Shown: one piece after another, positions 53,740-63,226 of the stretch
Numbering within the stretch: position 1 is the first letter of the stretch
How the letters are laid out: each line of letters opens with the position of its first letter
Origin: Phoenicibacter congonensis
GTDB lineage: Bacteria; Actinomycetota; Coriobacteriia; Coriobacteriales; Eggerthellaceae
DNA length: 64,000 bases
NCBI RefSeq assembly: GCF_900169485.1
Contig: NZ_LT821227.1
Location: 434,001-498,000 of the forward strand
Direction of reading: 5' to 3'
Made by a program: the position numbers and the translations under genes
Notes under the pieces: model-generated
Told to the model about the DNA's origin: nothing
Seen by the model: only the letters and a program-made list of their open reading frames with translations
Databases searched by the model: none

Positions 53740-56700
53740 GTGGCTTTTGTGCATTTACACAATCACAGCGAATATTCATCGCTTGATGGCATTACACATG
53801 TGAAAGACATGGTTGCCCGTGCTGCAGAGCTTGGAATGCCAGCAATTGCTTTGACTGACCATGGAGTAATGGGAGGTTGCGTCGAGCTTTGCGATGAGTG
53901 CGCGGCAATCGAGAAAAAGACTGGTAAAAAAGTAAAACCAATCTATGGTTGCGAGATTTACATGGTTGCCGAAGATGAGGTGAAGCGCTCTCGCTCTCAA
54001 AAACGTTATCATTTGATTCTTCTTGCAAAGACCACGCAAGGCTATCACAACTTGCTAAAACTTGTTAGCGAATCCCACGTGGAGAATTTCTATGCAAAGC
54101 CTCTTTGCACTCAGGCTATGCTTGAAAAATATGCCGAAGGCCTCATTTGCTCCTCAGCTTGCATGGCAGGAATTATCCCAAAATGTTTGGATGAAGGCGA
54201 CTTTGAAGGTGCTTGTGAGTGGGCAAAAAAGCTTGCTAGCTATTTTGAGCCTGGCGATTTTTACATAGAGCTGCAAGATGCGGGCTACACAACTAATCGA
54301 GGACATTCACAGCGCTGGTTAAACGAACAGCTTGTTAAAGTTGCAAATGCATGTGGGTTCAAAACAATAGCCACTAACGATTTTCACTTTCTTTTGCGTG
54401 AAGATGCGCGAGCTCAAGACATAATCAGGTGCATTGGGCAAAATAAGCTTGTTTCCGACACAAACCGCATGATTTATTCGCATGAATCCTACATGAAAAC
54501 TGAAGAAGAAATGCGCGAGGCTCTTGCTGGCTTTGAAGAGGCGTGTGACAACACTATTGAAGTCGCAGAAAAATGCAACGTTGAAATTGAGCGCGAGAGC
54601 ATTTTGCCAGTGTTTCCTGTGCCTGAGGGCTACACGACTGAGTCCTATTTCCGTCATCAAATCGAGGTTGGACTTGTTCGTCGCTATGGCGAAAACATTC
54701 CAAAAGAAGTTCAAGATCGTTATGAATATGAGGCTAGTGTCATCATTCAGCAGGGATTTCCTGCCTATTTCTTAATTGTTCAAGAATACATTCAATGGGC
54801 GCGCGACCATGGGATTGGCGTTGGGCCTGGTCGTGGCAGCGCGGCAGGTTCTTTGGTTGCATATGCTATGGGTATTACAGACCTTGATCCTTTGCAAAAC
54901 GGTTTGCTCTTTGAACGTTTTTTGAGTCCAGAGCGAGTTGAGATGCCTGATATCGATGTTGACTTCGATGACGAGCGTCGTGAAGAGGTTCGACAGCACA
55001 TTCGTGAGTTCTATGGAGAAGAGCGTGTTTCAGGCGTTATTACCTATGGCCGAATTGCTGCAAAAAATGCGGTGCGTGATGCTGCCAGAGTTTTGGGATA
55101 TCCCTATTCTACAGGTGATCAAATTGCAAAACTCATTGGCACTGAAATTGGCATAACAATCGACAAGGCTCTTGAATCAAACAGCGACCTGGCTGCTTTA
55201 TATGAATCTGATCCTGCTGCAAAGGAGACGATCGATGCCGCCCGCTCAATTGAAGGAATTATTCGAAACGAAGGGGTTCATGCGTGCGCGACGATCATAT
55301 GTCGCGACCCAATGAGCGACCATGTCCCAATGAAGCGTGACACTAAGGGTGGCGCAATCATCACTCAATATGACGGACACTACACGCCTGAACTTGGCCT
55401 TTTGAAGATGGACTTTTTGGGCCTTCGCACGCTTGGTGTTTTGTCGAGAGCCTGCAAAAACATTTACAAACGAACAGGAATTCAAATCATTCCGGAAGAA
55501 ATTCCAATTGATGATGAGGGAGCTTTTGAGTTTTTAAGAAACGGAAACATGGATGGTCTTTTTCAGGTTGAAAGTGCTCTTTATGTTCAGCTGTTTCATC
55601 GCTTGCCACCTCGTCGTTTCTCTGACATCGTTGCTTCAATTGCGCTAAACCGCCCGGGCCCTTTGGAATCAGGCATGGTTGATGACTATGTCAACGTAGC
55701 AAATGGAAAAGTGCCTGTTCATTATTATGACGATCGTTTGCGTCCAATTTTGGAAGAGACATATGGCACGATTGTCTATCAAGAGCAAATCATGCAGATA
55801 TCCATGGCTATGAGCGGCTTTTCTGCTGGCAAGGCTGATAAGTTGCGTAAAGCAATGGGTAAGAAAAAACTTGACGTTATGAAAGAGCTCCAGAATGACT
55901 GGAATGAAGGTGCTGTTGCAAACGGCTTCTCTCTAGAGATTGCAAAGCAAATTTGGAACGACGCTGAGAAGTTCGCTAAATATGCGTTTAACAAATCACA
56001 CAGTGCATGCTATGCGATGCTTGTCATGAGAACCGCCTATTTAAAGGCGCATTACCCCTATGACTACATGGCTGCTGTTCTTTCGTCCTACATGGGTAAC
56101 ACCGACAAGTTGATTAAATACATATCATCGTGCAATCACAACTACATCCCTGTTTTGCCTCCAGACATTAATTCTTCTAATGTTGAATTCACACCAGTTG
56201 AAGGCGGTGTGCGATTTGGTCTCATGGGAGTTCGTGGTGTTGGCAAAGCAGTTGCGCTTGGAATTATTGCTGAGCGTGAAGAAAATGGTCCATATTCTTC
56301 GCTCCATGATCTTCTTCGTCGTGTTGATGCATCGCTTTGGAATAAAAAGTCAATAGAAGCTCTAATTAAAGGCGGAGCATTTGACTCTACTGGATACACG
56401 CGCAAACAACTAAACGACTTGATTTACAACACTTCTCTGCTTGAAGACGAAACAAGAGCCCAGCGAGACAAGGCTTCAGGTCAAACTTCTATTTTTGAAA
56501 CAGAAGTTTTAGAAGAAGACACAACAATTTCTGTCCCCGATCCTGATGGAATAGAGTGGGATCGAAATGTTAAAAACAACTTTGAAAAAGAAGTGATGGG
56601 GATGTATGTCTCTGATCATCCACTAGCTAATCATGAAGATGAGATTTCTAAGATTACACCTTACACAATGACTGGTTTAAAAGAACGCGAAAAAGGCATT

Positions 56701-57216
56701 AAACAGGGAACTTTTGTTGGAATGATATCTGAGTTAAACATTAGGACCTACAGAAGTAAAAAAACTAACAAAGAAGCCCGAATGTGCAATTTCGAGCTCG
56801 AAGACACAACAGGTAGCGTTGCTTGCGTTTGCTTCAATGTTGATCAGTTCTTTGATGTTTTGCATGATGACGCAATTGTTCAATTAAAGGGACGTTTTGA
56901 TAAAAGCGAAAGAGGGGATCAAATCCTCGTAAACGAGGTCGCTTCTCTTATTTTTAAAAATGACGCAGATCCTGTGGTCGGAAAAGAGAAGCCACCGATT
57001 ATTGAAGTGCATTTGAATGAGAACGAGTTTTCAAGGACAGCTTGTGATTCTTTAATTAGGATAATTAAAGACTACCCAGGTGTTGACAGGTTCAAAATAA
57101 TACTAAACACAAATTCTGGAAAGAAGCTAGAGACGTATCTTCCAGTGTTAATTAACGCTGCCGATGCGGGATTGAAATCAAAGTTAAACGATCTTTTTGG
57201 AAGACAAGTTGCATAA
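53740..57216 (+). CDS. dnaE: DNA polymerase III alpha subunit
   Basis: 1158 residues, replicative polymerase. PHP domain at the N-terminus (VHLHNHSEYSSLDG, ALTDHGVMGG), then palm motifs GVGPGRGSAAGSLVAYAMG (near 358) and PDIDVDFDDERR (near 403) with catalytic aspartates, the tandem HhH region around 830, and a C-terminal OB fold (GTFVGMISELN). GTG start with AGAAGGGAG upstream. truA overlaps its end. Confidence 0.98.
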   Translation: MAFVHLHNHSEYSSLDGITHVKDMVARAAELGMPAIALTDHGVMGGCVELCDECAAIEKKTGKKVKPIYGCEIYMVAEDEVKRSRSQKRYHLILLAKTTQGYHNLLKLVSESHVENFYAKPLCTQAMLEKYAEGLICSSACMAGIIPKCLDEGDFEGACEWAKKLASYFEPGDFYIELQDAGYTTNRGHSQRWLNEQLVKVANACGFKTIATNDFHFLLREDARAQDIIRCIGQNKLVSDTNRMIYSHESYMKTEEEMREALAGFEEACDNTIEVAEKCNVEIERESILPVFPVPEGYTTESYFRHQIEVGLVRRYGENIPKEVQDRYEYEASVIIQQGFPAYFLIVQEYIQWARDHGIGVGPGRGSAAGSLVAYAMGITDLDPLQNGLLFERFLSPERVEMPDIDVDFDDERREEVRQHIREFYGEERVSGVITYGRIAAKNAVRDAARVLGYPYSTGDQIAKLIGTEIGITIDKALESNSDLAALYESDPAAKETIDAARSIEGIIRNEGVHACATIICRDPMSDHVPMKRDTKGGAIITQYDGHYTPELGLLKMDFLGLRTLGVLSRACKNIYKRTGIQIIPEEIPIDDEGAFEFLRNGNMDGLFQVESALYVQLFHRLPPRRFSDIVASIALNRPGPLESGMVDDYVNVANGKVPVHYYDDRLRPILEETYGTIVYQEQIMQISMAMSGFSAGKADKLRKAMGKKKLDVMKELQNDWNEGAVANGFSLEIAKQIWNDAEKFAKYAFNKSHSACYAMLVMRTAYLKAHYPYDYMAAVLSSYMGNTDKLIKYISSCNHNYIPVLPPDINSSNVEFTPVEGGVRFGLMGVRGVGKAVALGIIAEREENGPYSSLHDLLRRVDASLWNKKSIEALIKGGAFDSTGYTRKQLNDLIYNTSLLEDETRAQRDKASGQTSIFETEVLEEDTTISVPDPDGIEWDRNVKNNFEKEVMGMYVSDHPLANHEDEISKITPYTMTGLKEREKGIKQGTFVGMISELNIRTYRSKKTNKEARMCNFELEDTTGSVACVCFNVDQFFDVLHDDAIVQLKGRFDKSERGDQILVNEVASLIFKNDADPVVGKEKPPIIEVHLNENEFSRTACDSLIRIIKDYPGVDRFKIILNTNSGKKLETYLPVLINAADAGLKSKLNDLFGRQVA

Positions 57217-57961
57217 CTACAAATTAAAAGTTGCCTACAATGGAGCGCCTTTTTGTGGGTTCGCGAGACAACCTGGGCAGTTGACTGTTCAGGGAGATCT
57301 TGAGCGCGCGCTAAAAATCGCGCTTCGCTGCGATGTGGAAACAGTGTGCGCGGGACGAACTGATGCAGGTGTGCATGCTTTGGGTCAGGTTGTAAATTTC
57401 CTTTGTGAAGACGAGGGCCTTGCCAACAGATCGTTTCTTCGTTCGCTAAACGCATTGACTCATGAGCAAATTTCAATTTCAGAAGTTGTGGAAGTTGATG
57501 CTGATTTTTCTTCGCGTTTTAGCGCTGTTTCGCGTGAATATCACTATTACATTTGCAACTCTGAAACATCACCAATTTTTGTAAAAGATTTTTCATGGCA
57601 CATTGCAAAGCCGTTGAACATTGACGCTATGTTTGAAGCAAGTCGTCATTTAATTGGTGAGCACGATTTCAAGAGTTTCTGCATGGCAGTGAGCGCTGTT
57701 GACAAAACAACTATGCGTTGCGTGAATGAAATTTCGTTTTCTGAAGAAAAAGTTTTTGGAGAAAAATTGCTTTGCATAAAAGTTGTTGGCAATGCATTTT
57801 TGCACTCGATGGTGCGCACAATCGTTGGAACTCTTGCTAATGTTGGAAAGGGAAAAAGAAACCCCCTGTGGGTTGCTGATGTTTTGACAGCCTGTGATCG
57901 TCAAGCAGCAGGAGAAAATGCACCAGCTAAAGGCCTAGTTTTTTGGAATGTTAATTATTAG
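57209..57961 (+). CDS. truA: tRNA pseudouridine synthase A
   Basis: Forms pseudouridine at positions 38-40 of tRNA. About 250 residues: VAYNGAPFCGFARQP, then CAGRTDAGVHALGQVVNF with the catalytic Asp, and GNAFLHSMVRTIVGTL. It overlaps dnaE by eight bases. Two TTG starts are possible; TTG 57209 has GGAAG five bases upstream and is preferred over TTG 57197. No terminator was recognised in the 289 bases that follow. Confidence 0.95.
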   Translation: MHNYKLKVAYNGAPFCGFARQPGQLTVQGDLERALKIALRCDVETVCAGRTDAGVHALGQVVNFLCEDEGLANRSFLRSLNALTHEQISISEVVEVDADFSSRFSAVSREYHYYICNSETSPIFVKDFSWHIAKPLNIDAMFEASRHLIGEHDFKSFCMAVSAVDKTTMRCVNEISFSEEKVFGEKLLCIKVVGNAFLHSMVRTIVGTLANVGKGKRNPLWVADVLTACDRQAAGENAPAKGLVFWNVNY

Positions 57962-58208
57962 GCGCGCTAGCAATAGAGCAATTAGGGCTTTTAGATTCTT
58001 TCAAACATTTTGTTTTGCTTGATTCAATTTTTAATCGTCTTTAAGTTCAATTCATTTAATTCCGATTCATAAAAAAAGCTTTTTCTCGGCCCAATCATAA
58101 TTTCTATAATTTGAGAAATTTTGCGAAAGTGGATGTTTTATTATTTGGACACGGGAATTTGGCTTTACCGAAAATCTTTAAAAGTATGTTAAATGGTGAT
58201 GAAGTCGC

Positions 58209-58214
58209 TATAAT
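58209..58214 (+). promoter_or_regulatory. -10 box of the NSS transporter gene
   Basis: Perfect TATAAT, 36 bases before the ATG; no clear -35. Another TATAAT lies near 58113 after an AAAAAGCTTTTT palindrome. Confidence 0.45.
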
Positions 58215-58250
58215 TAGCGTTTCGCGTGTATTTTTATGAGGGAGATTAAT

Positions 58251-59645
58251 ATGACGGTAGACAGAGGGGAAGATTTGACAGCTAGGTCAAGTTGGACAGG
58301 CAAGGCTGCTTTTGTTCTTGCTGCGGCTGCAAGTGCGGTCGGTTTGGGTAACATTTGGAGATTCCCATATTTAGCTGCTAAATATGGCGGTGGAACATTT
58401 TTGCTTGTTTATGTCCTCTTGCTCTTTACTTTTGGCGTCTCGCTTCTTTTGCTTGAGACAGCTTTGGGCAGAAAAACTGGGAAGTCGGCAATTGCTGCAT
58501 TTAAGGCCTATGGTAAGAAATATGCCTTTATTGGAGTGCTAGCTTCGGCGGTTCCTTTCATCATCACATGTTATTACTGCGTTATTGGTGGTTGGGTTAC
58601 AAAATATGCTGCCACCTATCTTTCGGGCGGAGGACACATTTTGGCGGCAGATGCTGCCGGAGCATTCATCAGCTTCATCACTTCGCCAGTTGAATCATTT
58701 GCATGGGCGTTTTTGTTTGTCGGCTGCGTTGTGTTGATTGTGGCGCTTGGAGTTGAAAAGGGAATTGAGAAGTCAAATCTTGTTATGATGCCTCTGCTCG
58801 TTGTTATTGCTATTGGCATTGCTATCTTTTCAATAATGCAACCTGGTGCTAATGAAGGCGCTCTCTACTACCTCGTGCCTGATCTTTCAAAAATTTCACC
58901 AGAATTATTGATTGCAGCTCTGGGGCAGCTGTTCTATTCGATGAGCCTTGCAATGGGCATCATGATTACCTATGGTTCATATGCAAAAAAGAACTCTTCT
59001 TTGACAAGCTCAACTGTTCAAATTGCAGGCTTCGACTTTGGAATTTCTTTCTTTGCGGGCCTAATGATTATCCCTGCAGCGTTCGCTGGTTTGGGCGGAG
59101 GCGATGCAATTGCAGCAAAAGCAGGTCCGTCATTGATGTTTATCACTTTGCCAGAGGTTTTTGACAAGATGGGTTCATTTGGCGGCATCATTGGAGCATT
59201 ATTCTTTGTGCTTGTATTCTTTGCCGCTCTCACCAGTGCCATTTCTTTGACCGAAACACTTGTTTCAATCATTTGTGACGCTACAGGTTGCAAGAGAAAA
59301 AAAGCAATTATCTCTGTCATTATTTACTTTGCAATTACTGTCACTCTTGTAAACCTTGGATACAACAAACTTGGCTTCATTCAGCCGCTTGGCGAAGGAA
59401 CCTCGCTTCTCGATTTCTTTGATTTCTTGAGCAACACTGTGATGATGCCAATCGTTGCGATTCTCACATGTGTGTTTGTTGGTTGGGTAATCAAGCCTAA
59501 GGAAATCATAGATGAAGTTCGCATTTCTTCTAAGTTCCGTTTAGCTGGTGCATGGTCAGTAATGATTAAATATGTTTGCCCAATTCTCATTGCTGTTATT
59601 CTCATTTCCTACACAGCTGCTCAGTTCGGTGTGATTACGATTTAG
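58251..59645 (+). CDS. Sodium-dependent transporter (NSS/SNF family)
   Basis: 464 residues, about 11-12 transmembrane helices. The first helix GKAAFVLAAAASAVGLGNIWRFPYL is the NSS signature with sodium-site residues, followed by the GGGTFLLVY stretch. Prokaryotic members import amino acids such as tryptophan, tyrosine or leucine, which would suit the aromatic amino-acid metabolism here, but specificity cannot be read off. AGGGAG seven bases before ATG 58251. Confidence 0.93.
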   Translation: MTVDRGEDLTARSSWTGKAAFVLAAAASAVGLGNIWRFPYLAAKYGGGTFLLVYVLLLFTFGVSLLLLETALGRKTGKSAIAAFKAYGKKYAFIGVLASAVPFIITCYYCVIGGWVTKYAATYLSGGGHILAADAAGAFISFITSPVESFAWAFLFVGCVVLIVALGVEKGIEKSNLVMMPLLVVIAIGIAIFSIMQPGANEGALYYLVPDLSKISPELLIAALGQLFYSMSLAMGIMITYGSYAKKNSSLTSSTVQIAGFDFGISFFAGLMIIPAAFAGLGGGDAIAAKAGPSLMFITLPEVFDKMGSFGGIIGALFFVLVFFAALTSAISLTETLVSIICDATGCKRKKAIISVIIYFAITVTLVNLGYNKLGFIQPLGEGTSLLDFFDFLSNTVMMPIVAILTCVFVGWVIKPKEIIDEVRISSKFRLAGAWSVMIKYVCPILIAVILISYTAAQFGVITI

Positions 59646-59703
59646 TTTTCTATAACTTTTTCTCGTGTTGAGTTGAGTCAATCAAAAACTTGGATTGTTT
59701 AAC

Positions 59704-59740
59704 AAAAGGCGTCGTTCGAGCTCGGCGCCTTTTATTTATG
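59704..59740 (+). terminator. Terminator after the NSS transporter
   Basis: AAAAGGCGTCG (59704-59714) pairs with CGGCGCCTTTT (59723-59733) with one wobble, then ATTTAT. Confidence 0.8.
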
Positions 59741-59796
59741 GCTCTTTTTATTTGTTCTAAAATTGAATAAAAAAATATTTGAATCTAGGGAGTTTT

Positions 59797-60861
59797 ATGT
59801 CATTATCAATCGGAATTGTTGGTCTTCCAAATGTGGGTAAGTCAACGCTTTTCACTGCCTTAACTAACAAAGGTGGTCTGGCTGCAAACTATCCTTTTGC
59901 AACTATTGAACCAAACGTTGGCATGGTGCCTGTCCCCGACAAGCGTCTAGCCAGGCTTGCTGAGATTGATCATCCGGCCCAAATCGTGCCAGCTATGGTT
60001 GAGTTTGTAGACATCGCAGGTCTTGTTGCTGGTGCTTCTCAAGGCGAGGGACTTGGTAACCAGTTTTTGGCAAACATTCGTGAATGCGATGCGATTTGTG
60101 AGATTGTACGCTACTTTAGTGACCCTGATGTTATTCATGTTTCGGGCAAAGTTGACGCTGAAAGCGATGTTGAAACAATTAAGACTGAGCTAATTTTTGC
60201 TGACATTGCAACTATTGAAAAAGCAATGCCGCGAATTGAGAAGGAAGCAAAGCGTGATAAAGAAAAGGCGAAAAAGCTCGATGTTATGAAGCGTGCCTTT
60301 GACGCACTAAACGATGGGCATCGAGTGAGAACAATTGGGCTCACAGACGAAGAGGTTGCCGAACTTTATGATTTACATTTGCTAACCATGAAACCTTTTT
60401 TGTATGTCGCAAACGTTGACGAAGATCAACTTAATTCCGACCTTGGAACAATTGATGGTTTAATTCCTGTAAAGATTTCAGCAAAAGTTGAAAGCGAACT
60501 CATTGATTTAGAAGAAGATGAGCGAGAAGAATATCTAGAAGAGCTTGGCATTGAGGAAAGCGGGCTTGAGCGTTTGGTACGAGAGACCTATCATCTTCTT
60601 GGTCTTCAGTCCTATTTCACGAGTGGAGAGAAGGAAACGCGCGCCTGGACCATCCACATTGGTGACACGGCTCCCAAGGCAGCGGGCGTTATTCATTCCG
60701 ATTTTGAACGCGGTTTTATTAAGGCTGAAACTGCATCATATGATGATTATGTTGCCTTGAATGGCGAAGCTGGTTGCCGTGCAGCTGGAAAGCTTCGTCA
60801 AGAAGGCAAGGACTACATTGTGCAAGATGGAGACATCATAACGTTTAAATTCAACGTTTAG
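59797..60861 (+). CDS. ychF: Redox-regulated ATPase YchF (Obg family)
   Basis: 354 residues. P-loop GLPNVGKSTLFTAL (about 8-21), DIAGLVAGASQGEGLGN (switch II), NVDE in place of NKxD (hence ATP preference in this family), and a C-terminal TGS domain (TWTIHIG-like RAWTIHIGDTAPKAAGVIHSDFE). Universally conserved ribosome- and stress-associated ATPase. AGGGAG before ATG 59797; earlier codons of the frame lack support. Confidence 0.97.
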   Translation: MSLSIGIVGLPNVGKSTLFTALTNKGGLAANYPFATIEPNVGMVPVPDKRLARLAEIDHPAQIVPAMVEFVDIAGLVAGASQGEGLGNQFLANIRECDAICEIVRYFSDPDVIHVSGKVDAESDVETIKTELIFADIATIEKAMPRIEKEAKRDKEKAKKLDVMKRAFDALNDGHRVRTIGLTDEEVAELYDLHLLTMKPFLYVANVDEDQLNSDLGTIDGLIPVKISAKVESELIDLEEDEREEYLEELGIEESGLERLVRETYHLLGLQSYFTSGEKETRAWTIHIGDTAPKAAGVIHSDFERGFIKAETASYDDYVALNGEAGCRAAGKLRQEGKDYIVQDGDIITFKFNV

Positions 60862-60945
60862 GAGTTTCTTCGCATTTTGAGCGTGTGATACAATTTAGCA
60901 GTTAAAAGCAAAAATCAAGGTAATTCAAATAACGAGAGGGCTAAC

Positions 60946-61746
60946 ATGTCAGGACATTCAAAGTGGGCGACCACGAAACACAGAAAAGCAGCTCAAGACT
61001 CAAAGCGCTCAGCTCTTTTCTCTAAACTTTGCAGAAACATTACTGTGGCAGCAAAAGAAGGCGGCGATCCAAATCCCGAGAACAATGCATCTTTGGCCGC
61101 TGCTATTGATAAAGCTAAAGGATATTCACTTCCTAAGGACAAAATTAAAACTGCAATTGATAAAGCTTTTGGTTCTGGGAAAGATGCTGCAAACTACAAA
61201 ACTGTAGTTTATGAGGGATATGGGCCAGCAGGAGTTGCTGTCTATTGTGAGGCTTTGACCGATAACGTAAACAGAACTGCGGCTGACGTTCGCAGCACCT
61301 TCTCACATGCTGGTGGCAACCTTGGCACAAGCGGAAGCGTTGCGTTTCAATTTGAGAGCAAAGGTCAAATTCTTGTTCCAAAGCAAATTGAAGGCGGCAA
61401 AAAAGAGGGCATGATTTCAAATGGCGCTGCTGGAGATGAAGATGAGTTCATGCTTGCTGTTGCAGATGCAGGCGGCGACGATTATGAGGATGCTGACGAA
61501 GAGTGGATTGTATACACTCCTGCAACCGATTTAAACACAGTGAAGAAAAGCCTCATCGAGCAGGGCATTGAGCTAAAAGGTGCTGAGCTCACAATGATTC
61601 CAACTAACCCAACAGAGGTAACTCTGTCTGATGCTAAAAAGGTCATGCGATTGATAGATAAGCTTGAGGAACTCGAAGACTTGCAAAACGTCTATCACAC
61701 AGCAAGCATCACCGACGAGATTGCAGAACAGCTCGACGAAGACTAG
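60946..61746 (+). CDS. yebC: YebC/PmpR-family protein
   Basis: 266 residues, beginning with the family hallmark SGHSKWATTKHRKAAQDSKR and continuing RNITVAAKEGG and YEGYGPAGVAVYCEALTDN. YebC proteins act as transcriptional regulators and, in recent work, as helpers of translation through proline stretches. Slightly longer than average (about 240-250), with an acidic insert near 165-185. GAGAGG lies upstream; a strong terminator follows. Confidence 0.95.
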   Translation: MSGHSKWATTKHRKAAQDSKRSALFSKLCRNITVAAKEGGDPNPENNASLAAAIDKAKGYSLPKDKIKTAIDKAFGSGKDAANYKTVVYEGYGPAGVAVYCEALTDNVNRTAADVRSTFSHAGGNLGTSGSVAFQFESKGQILVPKQIEGGKKEGMISNGAAGDEDEFMLAVADAGGDDYEDADEEWIVYTPATDLNTVKKSLIEQGIELKGAELTMIPTNPTEVTLSDAKKVMRLIDKLEELEDLQNVYHTASITDEIAEQLDED

Positions 61747-61780
61747 CCCATAGCGCTGATTATTTATAATCTAGAAACTA

Positions 61781-61806
61781 AAAGCCCCTCGATGAGGGGC
61801 TTTTTT
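61781..61806 (+). terminator. Terminator after yebC
   Basis: AAAGCCCCTC and GAGGGGCTTT form a compact stem with a GAT loop (61791-61793), followed by a six-base T run. Its mirror form could also stop the convergent aminotransferase transcript. Confidence 0.92.
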
Positions 61807-61850
61807 CGTTAGCTAATTGTTCGCTTTTGCAGCTAGAGTAGGCTTAAAAC

Positions 61851-63086
61851 CTATGCGGCATTTTCACTTTCTTCTGCCGCCATTTTTGTTGCCACGACAA
61901 GCACACGCATAGCTTGGCGCAACTCTTCGACTATTGGCATTGAAGGCGCAATTCTAATGTTTTGGTCATAGGGGTCGTTGCAGAACGGATATGTTGATCC
62001 TGCTTCTGTGAACTTAACGCCAAGCTCTTCGGCAATTTCTACAACACGTTTTGCTGTGCCTGGTTTGCAATTGAAACTCACGAAGTAGCCACCTTTAGGG
62101 TTAGTCCAGCTTGCATAATCAACATCGCCTAGACCTTCCTGGAGAACTTCTTGAACTGTTTCGAACTTCGGTCTTAATTCCACGGCATGCTTCTGCATGT
62201 GTTCAAGCACACCTTTTTTGTTTTTCAAAAAAGTGGCGTGTCTCATTTGGTTAATTTTGTCGCTTCCAATCATCTGTGCGAACAAGTGTTCTTTTGCTTC
62301 GCGAATGTTTTGTTCACTTGATGCGAAAGCTGCAATTGCCGAACCAGGGAATGTGACCTTTGACAGCGAAGCAAATTTAAAATATCTGTCGGGGTTTCCT
62401 GCCTCGCGACAACATTTCCCAATGTCTAACACGTGGTCTTGGTTTTCTGTTTCGTCATATAGATGATGAACAGCATATGCGTTATCCCAAAAGATAGTAA
62501 AATCAGGCGCAGCAACTTTCATGTTTGCTAAACGGCGAACAGTCTCATCAGAAAAAGTAATTCCCGTTGGGTTTTGATATTGTGGAACTACCCAAATGCC
62601 CTTGATGCTTGGGTCTTCAGCCACAAGTTTTTCAACTGTGTCCATGTCAGGTCCTGTTTCGAGCAACTTGACAGTAATCATGTCGATGTTAAAGGCCTCA
62701 CAAATTGTGAAATGACGATCATAGCCAGGGGATGGACATAAAAACTTCACATGGTTTAGTTTTTGCCATGGGACATTTCCGCGAACACCATATTGAATTG
62801 CTCTTTGTACGCTCTCGTACATTAATTGCAAACTTGAACTGCCAACTACAAGTGTGTTTTGAGCGTCTTCTTCGAGAATCTCGCCCATGAGTTGTCGAGC
62901 TTCTGTAATGCCTGGAATCAAGCCATAATTTCTAACATCTACGCCATCGATTCCAGTGTATGAAAAATCGATGTTGAGCAAGCGCTCTGACAAAGCAAGC
63001 TGTCTTGCGCTTGGTCTGCCACGTGTCATGTCAATGTTTAAATTTAGTGCTTTTAATTCGTCGTACTCTTTTTGAAGCTCATCCAT
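61851..63086 (-). CDS. Class I aminotransferase, aspartate subgroup Ic
   Basis: 411 residues, PLP-dependent. NIDMTRGRPSARQL near the N-terminus, YQNPTGITFSDE (about 169-180), DNAYAVHHL (about 201-209) and the PLP lysine in FASLSKVTFPGS (about 237-248) identify the PF12897 group, known as type Ic aspartate aminotransferases. It could also act on aromatic amino acids, feeding IorAB, but the motifs do not decide this. ATG start; divergent from the symporter gene. Confidence 0.92.
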   Translation of the reverse strand: MDELQKEYDELKALNLNIDMTRGRPSARQLALSERLLNIDFSYTGIDGVDVRNYGLIPGITEARQLMGEILEEDAQNTLVVGSSSLQLMYESVQRAIQYGVRGNVPWQKLNHVKFLCPSPGYDRHFTICEAFNIDMITVKLLETGPDMDTVEKLVAEDPSIKGIWVVPQYQNPTGITFSDETVRRLANMKVAAPDFTIFWDNAYAVHHLYDETENQDHVLDIGKCCREAGNPDRYFKFASLSKVTFPGSAIAAFASSEQNIREAKEHLFAQMIGSDKINQMRHATFLKNKKGVLEHMQKHAVELRPKFETVQEVLQEGLGDVDYASWTNPKGGYFVSFNCKPGTAKRVVEIAEELGVKFTEAGSTYPFCNDPYDQNIRIAPSMPIVEELRQAMRVLVVATKMAAEESENAA

Positions 63087-63226
63087 ACTTACCTCAATCC
63101 TTTTTTATGTGCGAAGCAGTTGCCCTAATATCTCTGTTTTAACTGCTAAAATAAACGTTTGTGCGTTACTAAAACTTTATAACTAACTTATTATATACCG
63201 CCTAAATTGCGGTCATCGGGAGAGAA